Assembly: GCA_022823225.1 (NCBI GenBank)
Contig: JAJDXM010000092.1
Location: 1-64,000, forward strand
Reading direction: 5' to 3'
Source of the DNA: Gemmatimonadota bacterium
GTDB taxonomy: Bacteria; Gemmatimonadota; Gemmatimonadetes; Longimicrobiales; Gaopeijiaceae
Length of the DNA stretch: 64,000 nucleotides
Shown here piece after piece: positions 39,161 through 48,434 of the stretch. Within the stretch, counting starts at the first letter, position 1, and each line of letters begins with the position of its first letter. The notes under the pieces are model-generated. The model made no database searches and was not told the origin of the DNA. It saw only the letters and a program-made list of their open reading frames with translations. The position numbers and the translations under genes were made by a program.

Positions 39161-40288
39161 ATGACGAATGGAACCGGGTCAGTCGACATTGTCATTGTCG
39201 GCGCCGGGGCGGCGGGTCTCGGCTTCGGGGTGACGCTGCGCCATCTGGGAATCGAGAACTTTGCGATCCTCGACCGCGCCGCCGTCGGTGCCTCATTCCT
39301 GCGCTGGCCCCGACAAACGCGCTTCATCACGCCGTCGTTCGCCAGCAATCAGTTCGGCCAGCTGGACCTGAACGCCGTCTGTCTGGAAACTTCGCCGGCC
39401 TACTCGATCGGCGTCGAGCACCCCACAGGGAAGGAGTACGCCGCTTATCTGCAGGCGGTGGCGAAGCATTTCGAGTTGCCGGTAACGACCGGGATCGACG
39501 TTCTCTCGATCGCGAGGAAGGCGCCGCACCAGCGCTTTCGGCTGGAGACGAATCGCGGCGACATCCGTGCGCGTTTCGTGGTATGGGCGGGCGGCGAAAT
39601 GCAGTATCCGCGGACCTGCGGCTTCCAAGGCGCCGAGCTTTGCCTGCACTACTCCCGGGTGACCTCATGGGACGATCTCGCCGGCGGCGAAAGATGCATC
39701 ATCGGCGGTGCCGAGAGCGGTGTCGACGCCGCCATCGCGCTAGCCCACGCGGGTCGGCGAGCCGTCGTCTTCGACCGCGAGGAGCCGTGGAATCGAAAAG
39801 GCTCGGACCCCAGCCAACTCCTGTCACCGTTTTCGCGGGCGCGCCTGCACTCGGCCGTTGAATCGGGTCGGGTGACGTTGTGCGGCGGCAGTGTCGTCAC
39901 CGGCGTTCGCCGCAACGGCAACGGCTATCAGTTGGCGCTTGAAGACGGCGAAGTCTTCGACTCCGCCGATGAGCCGATCCTGGCCACCGGATTCGTTGGT
40001 TCGGCAAGCCTCGTTCGCACGTTGTTCGATTGGCGAGATGAAGACTTTCCGTTGCTGACGGAGAACGACGAGTCCACGGTGACGAGAGGGCTCTTCCTGG
40101 TCGGGCCGCAGGTGCGCCAGGGCAATCTCGTCTTCTGCTTCATCTACAAGTTCCGCCAACGCTTCGCCGTGGTAGCCAACCAGATCGCCCGCCGCCTGCG
40201 AGTGAGCACGGACCCGCTGAAGTGGTACCGCCGCCACGGGATGTACCTCGACGATCTGTCCTGCTGCGAAGATGCCTGCGCCTGTTGA
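39161..40288 (+). CDS. FAD/NAD(P)-binding flavoprotein with Cys-rich tail
   Basis: A 375-aa flavoprotein of the FAD-dependent monooxygenase-like type. The N-terminal dinucleotide motif is 'IVIVGAGAAGLGFGVTL'; a second Rossmann motif is 'CIIGGAESGVDAAIALAHAG'. The C-terminus is unusual: 'DLSCCEDACAC', five cysteines in the last nine residues, fit for metal or Fe-S binding. Its TGA overlaps a TTG start of the permease gene, so the products are likely made together. A reductase feeding a metal-transport step is possible but inferred. Confidence 0.82.
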   Translation: MTNGTGSVDIVIVGAGAAGLGFGVTLRHLGIENFAILDRAAVGASFLRWPRQTRFITPSFASNQFGQLDLNAVCLETSPAYSIGVEHPTGKEYAAYLQAVAKHFELPVTTGIDVLSIARKAPHQRFRLETNRGDIRARFVVWAGGEMQYPRTCGFQGAELCLHYSRVTSWDDLAGGERCIIGGAESGVDAAIALAHAGRRAVVFDREEPWNRKGSDPSQLLSPFSRARLHSAVESGRVTLCGGSVVTGVRRNGNGYQLALEDGEVFDSADEPILATGFVGSASLVRTLFDWRDEDFPLLTENDESTVTRGLFLVGPQVRQGNLVFCFIYKFRQRFAVVANQIARRLRVSTDPLKWYRRHGMYLDDLSCCEDACAC

Positions 40289-41394
40289 CCGGGTCCGCCC
40301 TTAGCAGCCCTTGGCCACGGGCTGCCAGGCCTTTCTGGGCGCTGCTGCTGTTGCTGACGCCCGCATTGGTCGCGGTTGGCGCCGCCAACCGTCTCGCGGA
40401 TCGAATCGACCCCTGGGTCCGAGCCCGGACCGAGCCGCTGACCGGGTTGCTGACGAGCTGGCCGCAGCCGTTTGCGGAAATTCTGGCCGGCGACTACGGC
40501 TTTGTCACGATGGGGCCGCTGCTGCTGGTCTGGGCGACTCCGGTCGTCGTGCTCCATGCGCTGCTGATGGGCGCGTACAGGTCAAGCGGCCTGCTCGACC
40601 GCCTCACAACCGCCATGAATCCGTGGCTGCGTCCGTTCGGCATGACGGGCCGCGAGGTGGCGCGGGTCGTGATGGGTTTCGGCTGCAACGTCCCCGCCGT
40701 CATCAGCGCACAAACCTCGCCGGCCTGCTCGCGTGGCGCATGCGTTTCGGCCATTGCCTTCGGCTCGGCCTGTTCGTATCAGCTGGGAGCCACGCTGGCG
40801 GTCTTCGCCGTGGCGGGACGAACCGGGCTGGTCGTGGCCTACCTGCTGTTCCTTGGCGCTACGACAGTCGCCTATGCCCGCCTGACCGCGCCGCGAGCGG
40901 CTCGCTCCCCCTTCATTGTGCTTTCGACGGAGGCCCCGGTCATATTGACCTGGCCGCGCCCGAGGGCCGTCTGGCTGGAGGCGCAAGGCGTTGTTTCGGA
41001 GTTCTTTCGCAGGGCCTTGCCGGTCTTCCTTCTAATCACGGCCGCGGCGTCCCTGTTGAATTGGCTGGGCGCGCTGCAAGCCGCGTCGACCGTCGTCGAG
41101 CCGGCAATGGCCATCTTTCGATTGCCCCCGGAAGCGGCCACGGCGGTGGTCCTCGCGAGCGTGCGCAAGGACGGCATCCTGTTGCTGGCGGAGCCGGGAG
41201 TCGCCGCAAGCCTCAGCGCCGTCCAGCTGTTGACGGCCGTCTACCTGGCCGGCGTGCTGCTGCCTTGCCTGGTCACCTGCCTGACGATTGCGCGCGAGCA
41301 GGGCCGGGCTTTCGCGCTGCGGTTGGTGGGTCGGCAGGCTCTGGCGGCCACCGGTTTCAGCGCTTTGCTGGCCTGGGGCGGAGCATGGCTGTGA
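40285..41394 (+). CDS. FeoB-core-like/nucleoside-recognition permease without GTPase domain
   Basis: A 369-aa membrane protein with about eight to ten hydrophobic segments. It carries the two Gate-type motifs of FeoB: 'GFGCNVPAV' at residues 131-139 (C134) and 'GSACSYQLGA' from residue 160 (C163). The N-terminal G domain of FeoB is missing. TTG at 40285 gives a 4-base overlap with the flavoprotein stop; a GTG at 40222 would give a longer overlap. Set in a Zur-controlled region without ABC transporter genes, it may move zinc or another divalent metal over the inner membrane. Annotation as 'nucleoside recognition domain' is equally usual. Confidence 0.8.
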   Translation: MTGSALSSPWPRAARPFWALLLLLTPALVAVGAANRLADRIDPWVRARTEPLTGLLTSWPQPFAEILAGDYGFVTMGPLLLVWATPVVVLHALLMGAYRSSGLLDRLTTAMNPWLRPFGMTGREVARVVMGFGCNVPAVISAQTSPACSRGACVSAIAFGSACSYQLGATLAVFAVAGRTGLVVAYLLFLGATTVAYARLTAPRAARSPFIVLSTEAPVILTWPRPRAVWLEAQGVVSEFFRRALPVFLLITAAASLLNWLGALQAASTVVEPAMAIFRLPPEAATAVVLASVRKDGILLLAEPGVAASLSAVQLLTAVYLAGVLLPCLVTCLTIAREQGRAFALRLVGRQALAATGFSALLAWGGAWL

Positions 41395-41987
41395 GTTCGA
41401 TCTCAGGCCCCTGCCGACGCAAGGGGCAGGAACTGTTGCACCGGCAGTGCTGGAACTGGGGCCGGGACATCGTGCGCCCGGAGGGCAACCTTCTGCTCGA
41501 AGCGGGCTTCCTCAAACAGCGGCCACCCAAGGGCGAAACGGGGTCGAGCTGCTACACGCTCGCGCTGCCCCACGGCGACAGCCTCATGTTGTGGGGTTTC
41601 GGGCTCCTGTACGGAACGCCGCAGAAGGGTGGCGTCTACCTCAACCGCTACCGGTTTCGAACCGTCTGGCTCCCGTCGGAGAAGATCCAGGGGCCGATCT
41701 GGAAGCCCGGCATGATCCCGACCGAACAGGCGCCTCCGTCGCTCCGCATACCGGTCGACCTGACCGTCGCTGCCATTCGGCGCGTCGCGGACTACGAGGA
41801 GTGGATTCTCGCGCATTGCGGTCCGGAGTATCGTCACGCCGTCCTGCGCGAATGGAACCGGCCTTCCGGGCAACTGCCGCCGGAGGCGCTTCCCCAGGCC
41901 TGGCGCACGCTCGCCGACGCCATCGACTGCCAACCGCATCCCGCGCCCATGGAGGAATCGAGTTCGGCGACCCACGCCTTCCCGTGA
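41385..41987 (+). CDS. Hypothetical protein coupled to the FeoB-like permease
   Basis: A 200-aa soluble protein starting at ATG 41385, behind GGAG, and overlapping the permease end by 10 bases. It is rich in Trp, Tyr and Pro: 'QCWNWGRDI', 'LMLWGFGLLYGTPQKGGVYLNRYRF', 'ADYEEWILAHCGPEYR'. No signal peptide, membrane segment or known catalytic motif is seen. I do not recognise the family. The overlap implies a fixed partnership with the permease, perhaps in place of the missing GTPase domain. Confidence 0.75.
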   Translation: MAVSSISGPCRRKGQELLHRQCWNWGRDIVRPEGNLLLEAGFLKQRPPKGETGSSCYTLALPHGDSLMLWGFGLLYGTPQKGGVYLNRYRFRTVWLPSEKIQGPIWKPGMIPTEQAPPSLRIPVDLTVAAIRRVADYEEWILAHCGPEYRHAVLREWNRPSGQLPPEALPQAWRTLADAIDCQPHPAPMEESSSATHAFP

Positions 41988-42036
41988 CCTCGTTCGCCAC
42001 GGCGACGCCGAGCCCCCCCTTGACCCTGACGTTACG

Positions 42037-45000
42037 TCAGCCTTTCCCCGCCTCCCCGCCCAGCCCCCGCGCCTTCCACAGGTAGAACGCCACCGGGAAC
42101 AGCAGCAGCACGACCGCGCCCGAAGTCACCACGCCCCCCACCAGCGGCGCCGCAATGCGCTTCATCACGTCGGCGCCCGCTCCCGCGCTCCACATGATGG
42201 GCAGCAGGCCGAAGACGTCGGTCGCGATCGTCATCATGATCGGGCGGACGCGCTGGACGGAGCCGCGCCGGATCGCGTGCATGAGCGCGGCACGGTCGGT
42301 GAGAAGGCCGCGGTCGGCGTAGTCCTTGACCGATGAGTTGAGGTAGAGCAGGAAGACGATCGCGGTCTCGGCGTAGAGGCCGGCCAGCGCGATGATCCCC
42401 ACCCAGACCGCGATGCTCAGGTCGTAGTCCAGGATGTGCAGCAGCCAGAACGAGCCGGCGACCGCGAAGGGGACGCCGAGGAGCACCATGGCCGTCTCCG
42501 TGACGGACCGGGTGGTCAGCTGGATGAGGACGAAGATCAGCAGCAGCGTCAGCGGGACCACATACATCAGGCGCCCCTGCGCGCGCTCCAGGTACTCGTA
42601 TTGCCCACTCCACGAAAGCGTGTAACCGGGGGGCAGTGCGACCCCGGCCGCGACCGCTTCGCGCGCGGCCTCCACGTAGCTGCCGATGTCGATGTCGCGG
42701 ATGTCGATGTAGACCCAGGCGTTCGGCTTCGCACCTTCGCTCTTGATGCTGGGCGGGCCGATCACGTACTCCATGCTGGCCAGGCGCCCGAGCGGCACCT
42801 GGTGCCCTTCCGGGGTCGCGACCAGGACCGACCTCAGCGCGGGGAGATCGTCGCGCAGCTCACGGCTGTAGCGCAGGTTGACCGGGTAGCGCTCGAGCCC
42901 CTCCACCGTGGTCGTCACGTTCATGCCGCCGATCGCGGTCTGGATGACCTCCTGGACATCGCGCACGGTCAGGCCGTGCCGCGCGATCGCTTCGCGGTCG
43001 ATCGCGAAGTCGAGGTAGTTGCCACCCATGACCCGGTCCGCGTAGACGCTGGCGGTGCCCGGAACGTCCCGCACGACGGCCTCCACCTCGCGCCCCAGCC
43101 GTTCCAGTTCGGCGAGATCGGGCCCCGCGATCTTGATCCCCACCGGCGTGCGGATCCCGGTCGAGAGCATGTCGATGCGGCTCCGGATCGGCATGGTCCA
43201 GGCGTTCGTGAGCCCAGGAATGCGCAGCGCCGCGTCGAGCTCCTGGATCAGCCTGTCCGGCGTCATTCCGGACCGCCACTCGCTGCGCGGCCTGAGCGCG
43301 ATCGTGGTCTCGATCATCGACAGCGGTGCGGGATCCGTGGCCGAATCCGCGCGCCCCACCTTCCCGAAGACGTGCTGCACCTCCGGGAAGGTGTAGATGA
43401 TGCGGTCCGTCTGCTGCAGGATCTCGCGTGCTTCGGTGATCGAGACGCCCGGCAGCGTCGTGGGCATGTAGAGCAGGTCGCCCTCCCACAGCGGCGGCAT
43501 GAACTCGGAGCCCAAGCGGGACAGGGGCACGATCGTCGTGGCGAGCGCGGCAACCGCGGCGACAATCACCCACCGGCGGAAACGCAGGACGAACCCCAGC
43601 ACCGGCCAGTACGCCCCGGCCAGCAATCGCCCGACCGGCGTCCTGCCCGCGGGCCGGACCTTCCCCCGCACCCAGTAGCCCACCAGCACCGGCACCAGGG
43701 TGACGGAGAGCAGCGCCGCGGCCGCCATCGCGTACGTCTTCGTGAACGCAAGCGGCTTGAAGAGCCGTCCCTCCTGCGCCTCCAGGGTGAACACCGGCAT
43801 GAACGACACCGTGATCACCAGCAGCGCGAAGAAGAGCGACGGGCCGACCTCCCTCGCCGCGCGCGCGATGATCTCCCAGTGCGGCCTCTTTCCCCCGTCC
43901 TGCGCGAGGTGCTTGTGCGCGTTCTCGACCATCACGATCCCGGCGTCGACCATCGTCCCGATCGCCACCGCGATTCCCCCCAGCGACATGATGTTGAGGG
44001 TGAGCCCCTGGATCCGCACCACGATCATCGCCAGCAGGATCCCCACCGGCAGCGCGATCACGGCCACCAGTCCGCTGCGCAGGTGGAAAAGGAAGACCAG
44101 GCACACCAGTCCCACGATCAGCAGCTGCTGGAAGAGGCTGGTGCGAATGCTCCCCACGGCGCGGTCGATCAGCGAGGTGCGGTCGTACGCGACTTCGATC
44201 TCGACCCCCTCGGGCAGTCCCGGCCCGATCTCGTCCAGGCGGGCGCGCACATCCCGGATCACCCGCCGCGTGTCCGCGCCCGGCCGCACCACGACGATCC
44301 CGCCGACCGTCTCCCCCTCCCCGTTCCACTCCGCCAGCCCGCGGCGGCTTTCCGGCCCCAGCGTCACGCGCGCCACGTCCTCCACAAGGATCGGCGTCCC
44401 GTCCGGGCCCACGCCTAGCCCGATCCGGCGGATGTCGTCCACCGACCGGATGTACCCGAGCCCGCGGATCATGAACTCCTTCTCGCCGACTTCGATCAGG
44501 CCGCCCCCCACGTCGCTGTTGCTCTCCCGGATCGCGGTTCGGATCGCCGAGATCGGAAGCCCGTAGGCGCGCAGACGGTTCGGGTCGACGGTGACCTGGT
44601 ACTGGCGCACGAAGCCCCCGACGCTGGCGACTTCCGAAACGCCCGGGATCGCCGTCAGCTCGTACTTCAGGAACCAGTCCTGGATCGAGCGCAGTTCGCC
44701 GAGGTCGTGGCGGTCCGATCTGAGCGCGTACATGTAGGCCCAGCCGACGCCGGTGGCGTCCGGGCCGAGCTCCGGCGTCACTCCCGGCGGGAGCTGCCCC
44801 GCGATGGAGCTAAGGTACTCGAGGACGCGGCTCCTGGCCCAGTACAGGTCCGTCCCATCCTCGAAGATGACATAGACGAACGACACGCCGAAGAACGAGT
44901 AGCCGCGCACCACCTGCGCGAAGGGCGCCGCCAGCATCTGGGTGGTGAGGGGATAGGTGACCTGGTCCTCGACGATGCGCGGGGCCTGGCCGGGGTATTC

Positions 45001-45153
45001 CGTCTGGATGATGACCTGGACGTCGGAGAGGTCGGGGATCGCGTCGATGGGCGTGCGCGTGAGGGAGAAGGTGCCCGCGACGACGATCGCCACGGTGCCG
45101 AGCACGACCAGGAGCCGGTTCCTGATCGACCAGTCGATGATGCGCGCGAACAT
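42037..45153 (-). CDS. cusA: Heavy-metal RND efflux permease (CusA type)
   Basis: A 1038-aa RND pump of the heavy-metal family. Blocks: N-terminal 'MFARIIDWSIRNRLLVVLG', 'TPIDAIPDLSDVQVIIQTEYPGQAP' in pattern, 'GTMVDAGIVMVENAHKHL' with the proton-relay Asp, and 'GLLPIMWSAGAGADVMKRIAAP'. These match CusA-like Cu(I)/Ag(I) pumps better than CzcA. It forms the inner-membrane part of a tripartite pump driven by the proton gradient. Preceded by GGAGG; it follows the adaptor gene by 12 bases. Confidence 0.93.
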   Translation of the reverse strand: MFARIIDWSIRNRLLVVLGTVAIVVAGTFSLTRTPIDAIPDLSDVQVIIQTEYPGQAPRIVEDQVTYPLTTQMLAAPFAQVVRGYSFFGVSFVYVIFEDGTDLYWARSRVLEYLSSIAGQLPPGVTPELGPDATGVGWAYMYALRSDRHDLGELRSIQDWFLKYELTAIPGVSEVASVGGFVRQYQVTVDPNRLRAYGLPISAIRTAIRESNSDVGGGLIEVGEKEFMIRGLGYIRSVDDIRRIGLGVGPDGTPILVEDVARVTLGPESRRGLAEWNGEGETVGGIVVVRPGADTRRVIRDVRARLDEIGPGLPEGVEIEVAYDRTSLIDRAVGSIRTSLFQQLLIVGLVCLVFLFHLRSGLVAVIALPVGILLAMIVVRIQGLTLNIMSLGGIAVAIGTMVDAGIVMVENAHKHLAQDGGKRPHWEIIARAAREVGPSLFFALLVITVSFMPVFTLEAQEGRLFKPLAFTKTYAMAAAALLSVTLVPVLVGYWVRGKVRPAGRTPVGRLLAGAYWPVLGFVLRFRRWVIVAAVAALATTIVPLSRLGSEFMPPLWEGDLLYMPTTLPGVSITEAREILQQTDRIIYTFPEVQHVFGKVGRADSATDPAPLSMIETTIALRPRSEWRSGMTPDRLIQELDAALRIPGLTNAWTMPIRSRIDMLSTGIRTPVGIKIAGPDLAELERLGREVEAVVRDVPGTASVYADRVMGGNYLDFAIDREAIARHGLTVRDVQEVIQTAIGGMNVTTTVEGLERYPVNLRYSRELRDDLPALRSVLVATPEGHQVPLGRLASMEYVIGPPSIKSEGAKPNAWVYIDIRDIDIGSYVEAAREAVAAGVALPPGYTLSWSGQYEYLERAQGRLMYVVPLTLLLIFVLIQLTTRSVTETAMVLLGVPFAVAGSFWLLHILDYDLSIAVWVGIIALAGLYAETAIVFLLYLNSSVKDYADRGLLTDRAALMHAIRRGSVQRVRPIMMTIATDVFGLLPIMWSAGAGADVMKRIAAPLVGGVVTSGAVVLLLFPVAFYLWKARGLGGEAGKG

Positions 45154-45165
45154 TGGCGGGCCTCC

Positions 45166-46581
45166 TCAGTGGCCGTGCGGCATTGCAGCGGCCGTGTCGG
45201 ACTCCTCCTCCGCACCGCCCAGCAGCTGCGAAATGGCAGCCCGCAGATTCGCGTCCGAGTCGATCAGAAACTGGGACGAGACCACGATCATCTCGCCCTC
45301 GGCGAGTCCCGACGCCACCTCCTGCATCCCCTCGCTCTCGGTCCCCAGCACCACCTCGCGCGGTTCGAAGACCCCGCCCCCCCTCGCCACCACCACCACG
45401 GCGCGCGTGCCGCTGTGCAGGATCGCCTCGGACGGCACCATCACCGCATCGACCGCCCCGCTCGTCCGCACCGTCACGTTGACGTACATCATCGGCCGGA
45501 GCCGCAGGTCCGGGTTGGCGACCTCGACGAACGCGGTCAGCGTTCTCGTCTGCGGGTTCACCGCGGGCCGGAAGAAGAGGATTCGCCCACTCCACTCCCG
45601 CCCCGGGAAGGCGTCGGCCTCGATCACGACCGCCTGGCCCTCGCGAACGTGTCGCAGATCATCCTCGTAGAACTCCGTCTCGGCCCAGAGGGTCGAGTGG
45701 TCGGCGATCTTGAGGATCGTCATGCCGGGGGCAAGATTCATCCCCTCCATCGAGTCGCCCATCTTCTCGACGATGAACCCCGATGCGGGCGCAAAGACCC
45801 GGACGGTACGCGTGACTTCACCCGACTCGGCGAGTTCGTCGATCTGCTCGGGGGTCATGTCCCAGTACAGGAGCCGCTCCCGGGAGGCCTCGAGGAGGGA
45901 CTCGGCGCGCTCGACGGCCTCTGGATACGCCCCGCCGTCGCGCAGACGTCCCACGTATTCCATCGCGCCCAGGAACTCGCGCTGCGTCGTGACCAGCTGA
46001 GGGCTGTAGATCTCGAAGAGCACGTCGCCCCGCTCGACCGTTTCGCCGACGTTGTTGACGCTGGCGCGCTCGATCCAGCCCTCGTACTTGGTCTGCACCG
46101 AGACGACCCGCTCCTCGTTGTGCGCGAGGATGCCGACCGTGCGGATCGAGACCGGCAGCGCGCCGCGGTGCACCATGGCCGTGCGCACCGCGAAGTTCTG
46201 CAGGAAGGCCTGGCTGACCCGGATGCCGGTGCCGGCGCCTTCCCCCGGGTCGCCAGCGGCAGGCGCCTCGTCCGCGTAGACCGGGACCAGGTCCATCCCC
46301 ATCGGGGACTTCCCCGGCCGGTCCGAGGTGTAGTTCGGGTCCATCGGGGCCCGCCAGTAGAGGATTTCGCGTTCGTCGGGGTCGCGCTCGCCGGCGGGCG
46401 GATCCATGCCCGGATCGGCCGCTCCGGGCATGGCCATCCCCTCGTGGTCCGCCATCCCCATGGGCTGGGCCATCTCCGGGCCATCCGACCCGCCCCGCAT
46501 CAGCAACGCGGTACCGCCGGCCCCAACCACGATGCCGGCCACAACGAAGACCGCCCCGCGCATTCTGTTTCTGTCTCTCAT
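45166..46581 (-). CDS. cusB: RND efflux periplasmic adaptor (CusB type)
   Basis: A 471-aa membrane-fusion protein. ATG 46581 is preceded by GGAGGAGGG and overlaps the outer-membrane gene stop (ATGA). A single N-terminal membrane helix ('AVFVVAGIVVGAGGTALLM') is followed by a Met/His-rich stretch ('MAQPMGMADHEGMAM'), suited to Cu(I)/Ag(I), and then a heavy-metal-binding domain 'YWRAPMDPNYTSDRPGKSPMGMDLVPVY' in pattern. The adaptor body has 'GWIERASVNNVGETVERGDVLFEIYSPQL'. It delivers metal to CusA and links the pump to the outer-membrane channel. Confidence 0.92.
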   Translation of the reverse strand: MRDRNRMRGAVFVVAGIVVGAGGTALLMRGGSDGPEMAQPMGMADHEGMAMPGAADPGMDPPAGERDPDEREILYWRAPMDPNYTSDRPGKSPMGMDLVPVYADEAPAAGDPGEGAGTGIRVSQAFLQNFAVRTAMVHRGALPVSIRTVGILAHNEERVVSVQTKYEGWIERASVNNVGETVERGDVLFEIYSPQLVTTQREFLGAMEYVGRLRDGGAYPEAVERAESLLEASRERLLYWDMTPEQIDELAESGEVTRTVRVFAPASGFIVEKMGDSMEGMNLAPGMTILKIADHSTLWAETEFYEDDLRHVREGQAVVIEADAFPGREWSGRILFFRPAVNPQTRTLTAFVEVANPDLRLRPMMYVNVTVRTSGAVDAVMVPSEAILHSGTRAVVVVARGGGVFEPREVVLGTESEGMQEVASGLAEGEMIVVSSQFLIDSDANLRAAISQLLGGAEEESDTAAAMPHGH

Positions 46582-47897
46582 GATCCCTCCTCCGGAAAAG
46601 CCGAGCCAATGGCCCGTTCCATCTCTGCCAGCGCCTTCATGTAGTCGGCCTGCAGGCGCGCGAGGCCGAGGCGCACGTCGAGGAGCATTTCCTCGCTGTC
46701 CAGCAGCTCCAGCACGCCCGTGACCCCGGCCGAGTACGCCTCCTCGGTCGCGCTGAGCGCCTGCTCCGCCTGCGGAAGGAGCGCATCCTCGAAGAGCGCC
46801 AACTGCCCCTCGATCGTCGTCAACCGGAACGCCGTGGTGCGCACGGCAAACGCAACCCGGTTGGCCGCGTCCCGGTAGGCCTCTTCCGCGGCCGACAGGC
46901 GCGCATCCGCCTCCCGAACCCCCGCTTCGTAACTCGACCTGAAGACCGGGATGCTCGCCCCGAAGGTGAGGCTGTAGGTGTCCCGGCCATTGCCCGGCGG
47001 CGGGTTCAGGCGCCCCGGCTCGTCCCGCCGCCCCAGCACGTTCCCCCATGCGATGCCCACGGTGAAGTCCGGCCGGTAGCTGCGCCGCGCGAGACGCATT
47101 TCGTGTCCTCCGCTCTCGATCCGCAGACGCGCCGACCTGACTTCGGGCCTGTCGCTGAGCCCGTTGCCGCGCAGGGCCTCCTCGTCGAGCGCCACCGCAG
47201 GGCGTTCGCCGATCTCGACCGCCGGGACCGGCGTGTCCACCGGCCGGTTGGCCAGTACGTTTAACGCCGCTTCGAAGTCGGTGCGTTGTCGCAGCAGATC
47301 CTGTTGCCGGTTCAGAACCCGCGTGACCTCCGCCTGCAGCTTCACGACCTCCTGCTGCTGGCCGAAACCCTGCGAGTACCGGGCCTGCGCCAGCGCTTCG
47401 TAGTGGAGGAGGAGCTCCTCCTCTTCCCCGGTGATCCGCAGCGCCTGATCGAGGTAGGCCAGGTCGTAGTACGCCAGCTTGACCTGCCGGACCACCTCGG
47501 CCTTCTGCTCCTGGTGAGACTGATTCATGATGTCCGACTGGGCCGTGGCGATTTCCCGGCGGTCCGACAGCGTGCCGAACCAGGGCAGTGTCTGGCTGAC
47601 GGAGATGCTCGACAGCTGCGGTCCGACACGCGTCTGGGCGCCCGCCAGGTGCTGGGTGAACGACAGCGCCGGGTTCGGCAGGGTCGACGCCTGGACGACG
47701 CGCGCCCGGGAGGCCTGATGCTCCAGGAGCGCCGCGCGCACCCGCGGGTTGCCTCTTAGCGCTTCGGCGATCAGCGCGGCAAGCGCCGGGTCGCCGTTGC
47801 TGGCGTACGACGGCGTCTGCGCGACGGCGGGCGCCGGGTCGATGGATTGCGGGACGGCGATCGCGGAGGCGACCGCCATGATTCGCAGGATGTGCAT
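46578..47897 (-). CDS. TolC-family outer-membrane channel (CusC-like)
   Basis: A 439-aa outer-membrane efflux protein. ATG 47897 follows GAGG and starts a signal peptide (MHILRIMAVA to PAVAQT). Two long helical hairpins typical of TolC are seen: 'LLEHQASRARVVQASTLPNPALS', 'QVKLAYYDLAYLDQALRI', and in the second half 'EADARLSAAEEAYRDAANRVAFAVRTT'. 'GVTGVLELLDSEEMLLDVRLGLARLQADY' closes it. It exports the metal across the outer membrane. First gene of the cus operon. Confidence 0.9.
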   Translation of the reverse strand: MHILRIMAVASAIAVPQSIDPAPAVAQTPSYASNGDPALAALIAEALRGNPRVRAALLEHQASRARVVQASTLPNPALSFTQHLAGAQTRVGPQLSSISVSQTLPWFGTLSDRREIATAQSDIMNQSHQEQKAEVVRQVKLAYYDLAYLDQALRITGEEEELLLHYEALAQARYSQGFGQQQEVVKLQAEVTRVLNRQQDLLRQRTDFEAALNVLANRPVDTPVPAVEIGERPAVALDEEALRGNGLSDRPEVRSARLRIESGGHEMRLARRSYRPDFTVGIAWGNVLGRRDEPGRLNPPPGNGRDTYSLTFGASIPVFRSSYEAGVREADARLSAAEEAYRDAANRVAFAVRTTAFRLTTIEGQLALFEDALLPQAEQALSATEEAYSAGVTGVLELLDSEEMLLDVRLGLARLQADYMKALAEMERAIGSAFPEEGS

Positions 47898-48007
47898 GGT
47901 TGCCTCGCCATGGATGGGACAGGGCGGCTGTCCCCGCTCACGGATTGGTTCGTGGGGGACCTGGTGCCTGCAGGTGTGGTGAGCGCCCCGTTCGGGAGCG
48001 CGGGCGA

Positions 48008-48403
48008 TCACACCGTGAGGCGAGGCGGGGGGGGTTCGACCGCCAGGTCGGCGGCGACGGGAATGGCGGGCGCAAAGGCAGCGGCGCGAACGAAGGGGGT
48101 CGAGATGCGCGCGACCGCCACCGTGCGAACGGCGCGGATCGAGGCCGTACCGCAGGCCATCATCATCAGGCAGGCGTCGCGGTCGGCGTGGTGGGGGGCT
48201 GGGTGGCCGCCGTGGCGCGAAGCGGTCTGATGCGCGGCGGCCTCGTGCGCCCGGCCGGTCTCGTGCCCGGCGGCATCGTGCGCGGAAGCGGCCTCGTCCA
48301 CGGCCGCCCCGTGGTGCGCGGGCGCACCCATGTCGCAACGGAGCGCGACCAGCTGTGACGATGTCAGGGCCGCGAAAGCCAGGATAGCTACGGAGCGGCG
48401 CAT
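48008..48403 (-). CDS. His/Ala-rich small exported protein upstream of cus operon
   Basis: A 131-aa protein from ATG 48403: signal-like N-terminus ('MRRSVAILAFAALTSSQLVAL'), then 'CDMGAPAHH' and eight to ten His in Ala/His repeats ('HDAAGHETGRAHEAAAHQ'), and 'ADRDACLMMMACG'. The Cys, Met and His content suits copper binding, and it lies 110 bases before the CusC gene on the same strand. No purine-rich ribosome site precedes the ATG, so the start is uncertain. No family recognised. Confidence 0.65.
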   Translation of the reverse strand: MRRSVAILAFAALTSSQLVALRCDMGAPAHHGAAVDEAASAHDAAGHETGRAHEAAAHQTASRHGGHPAPHHADRDACLMMMACGTASIRAVRTVAVARISTPFVRAAAFAPAIPVAADLAVEPPPPRLTV

Positions 48404-48434
48404 GGAGGAAATGTGCGTTGGGGGCGGTCGGTCG

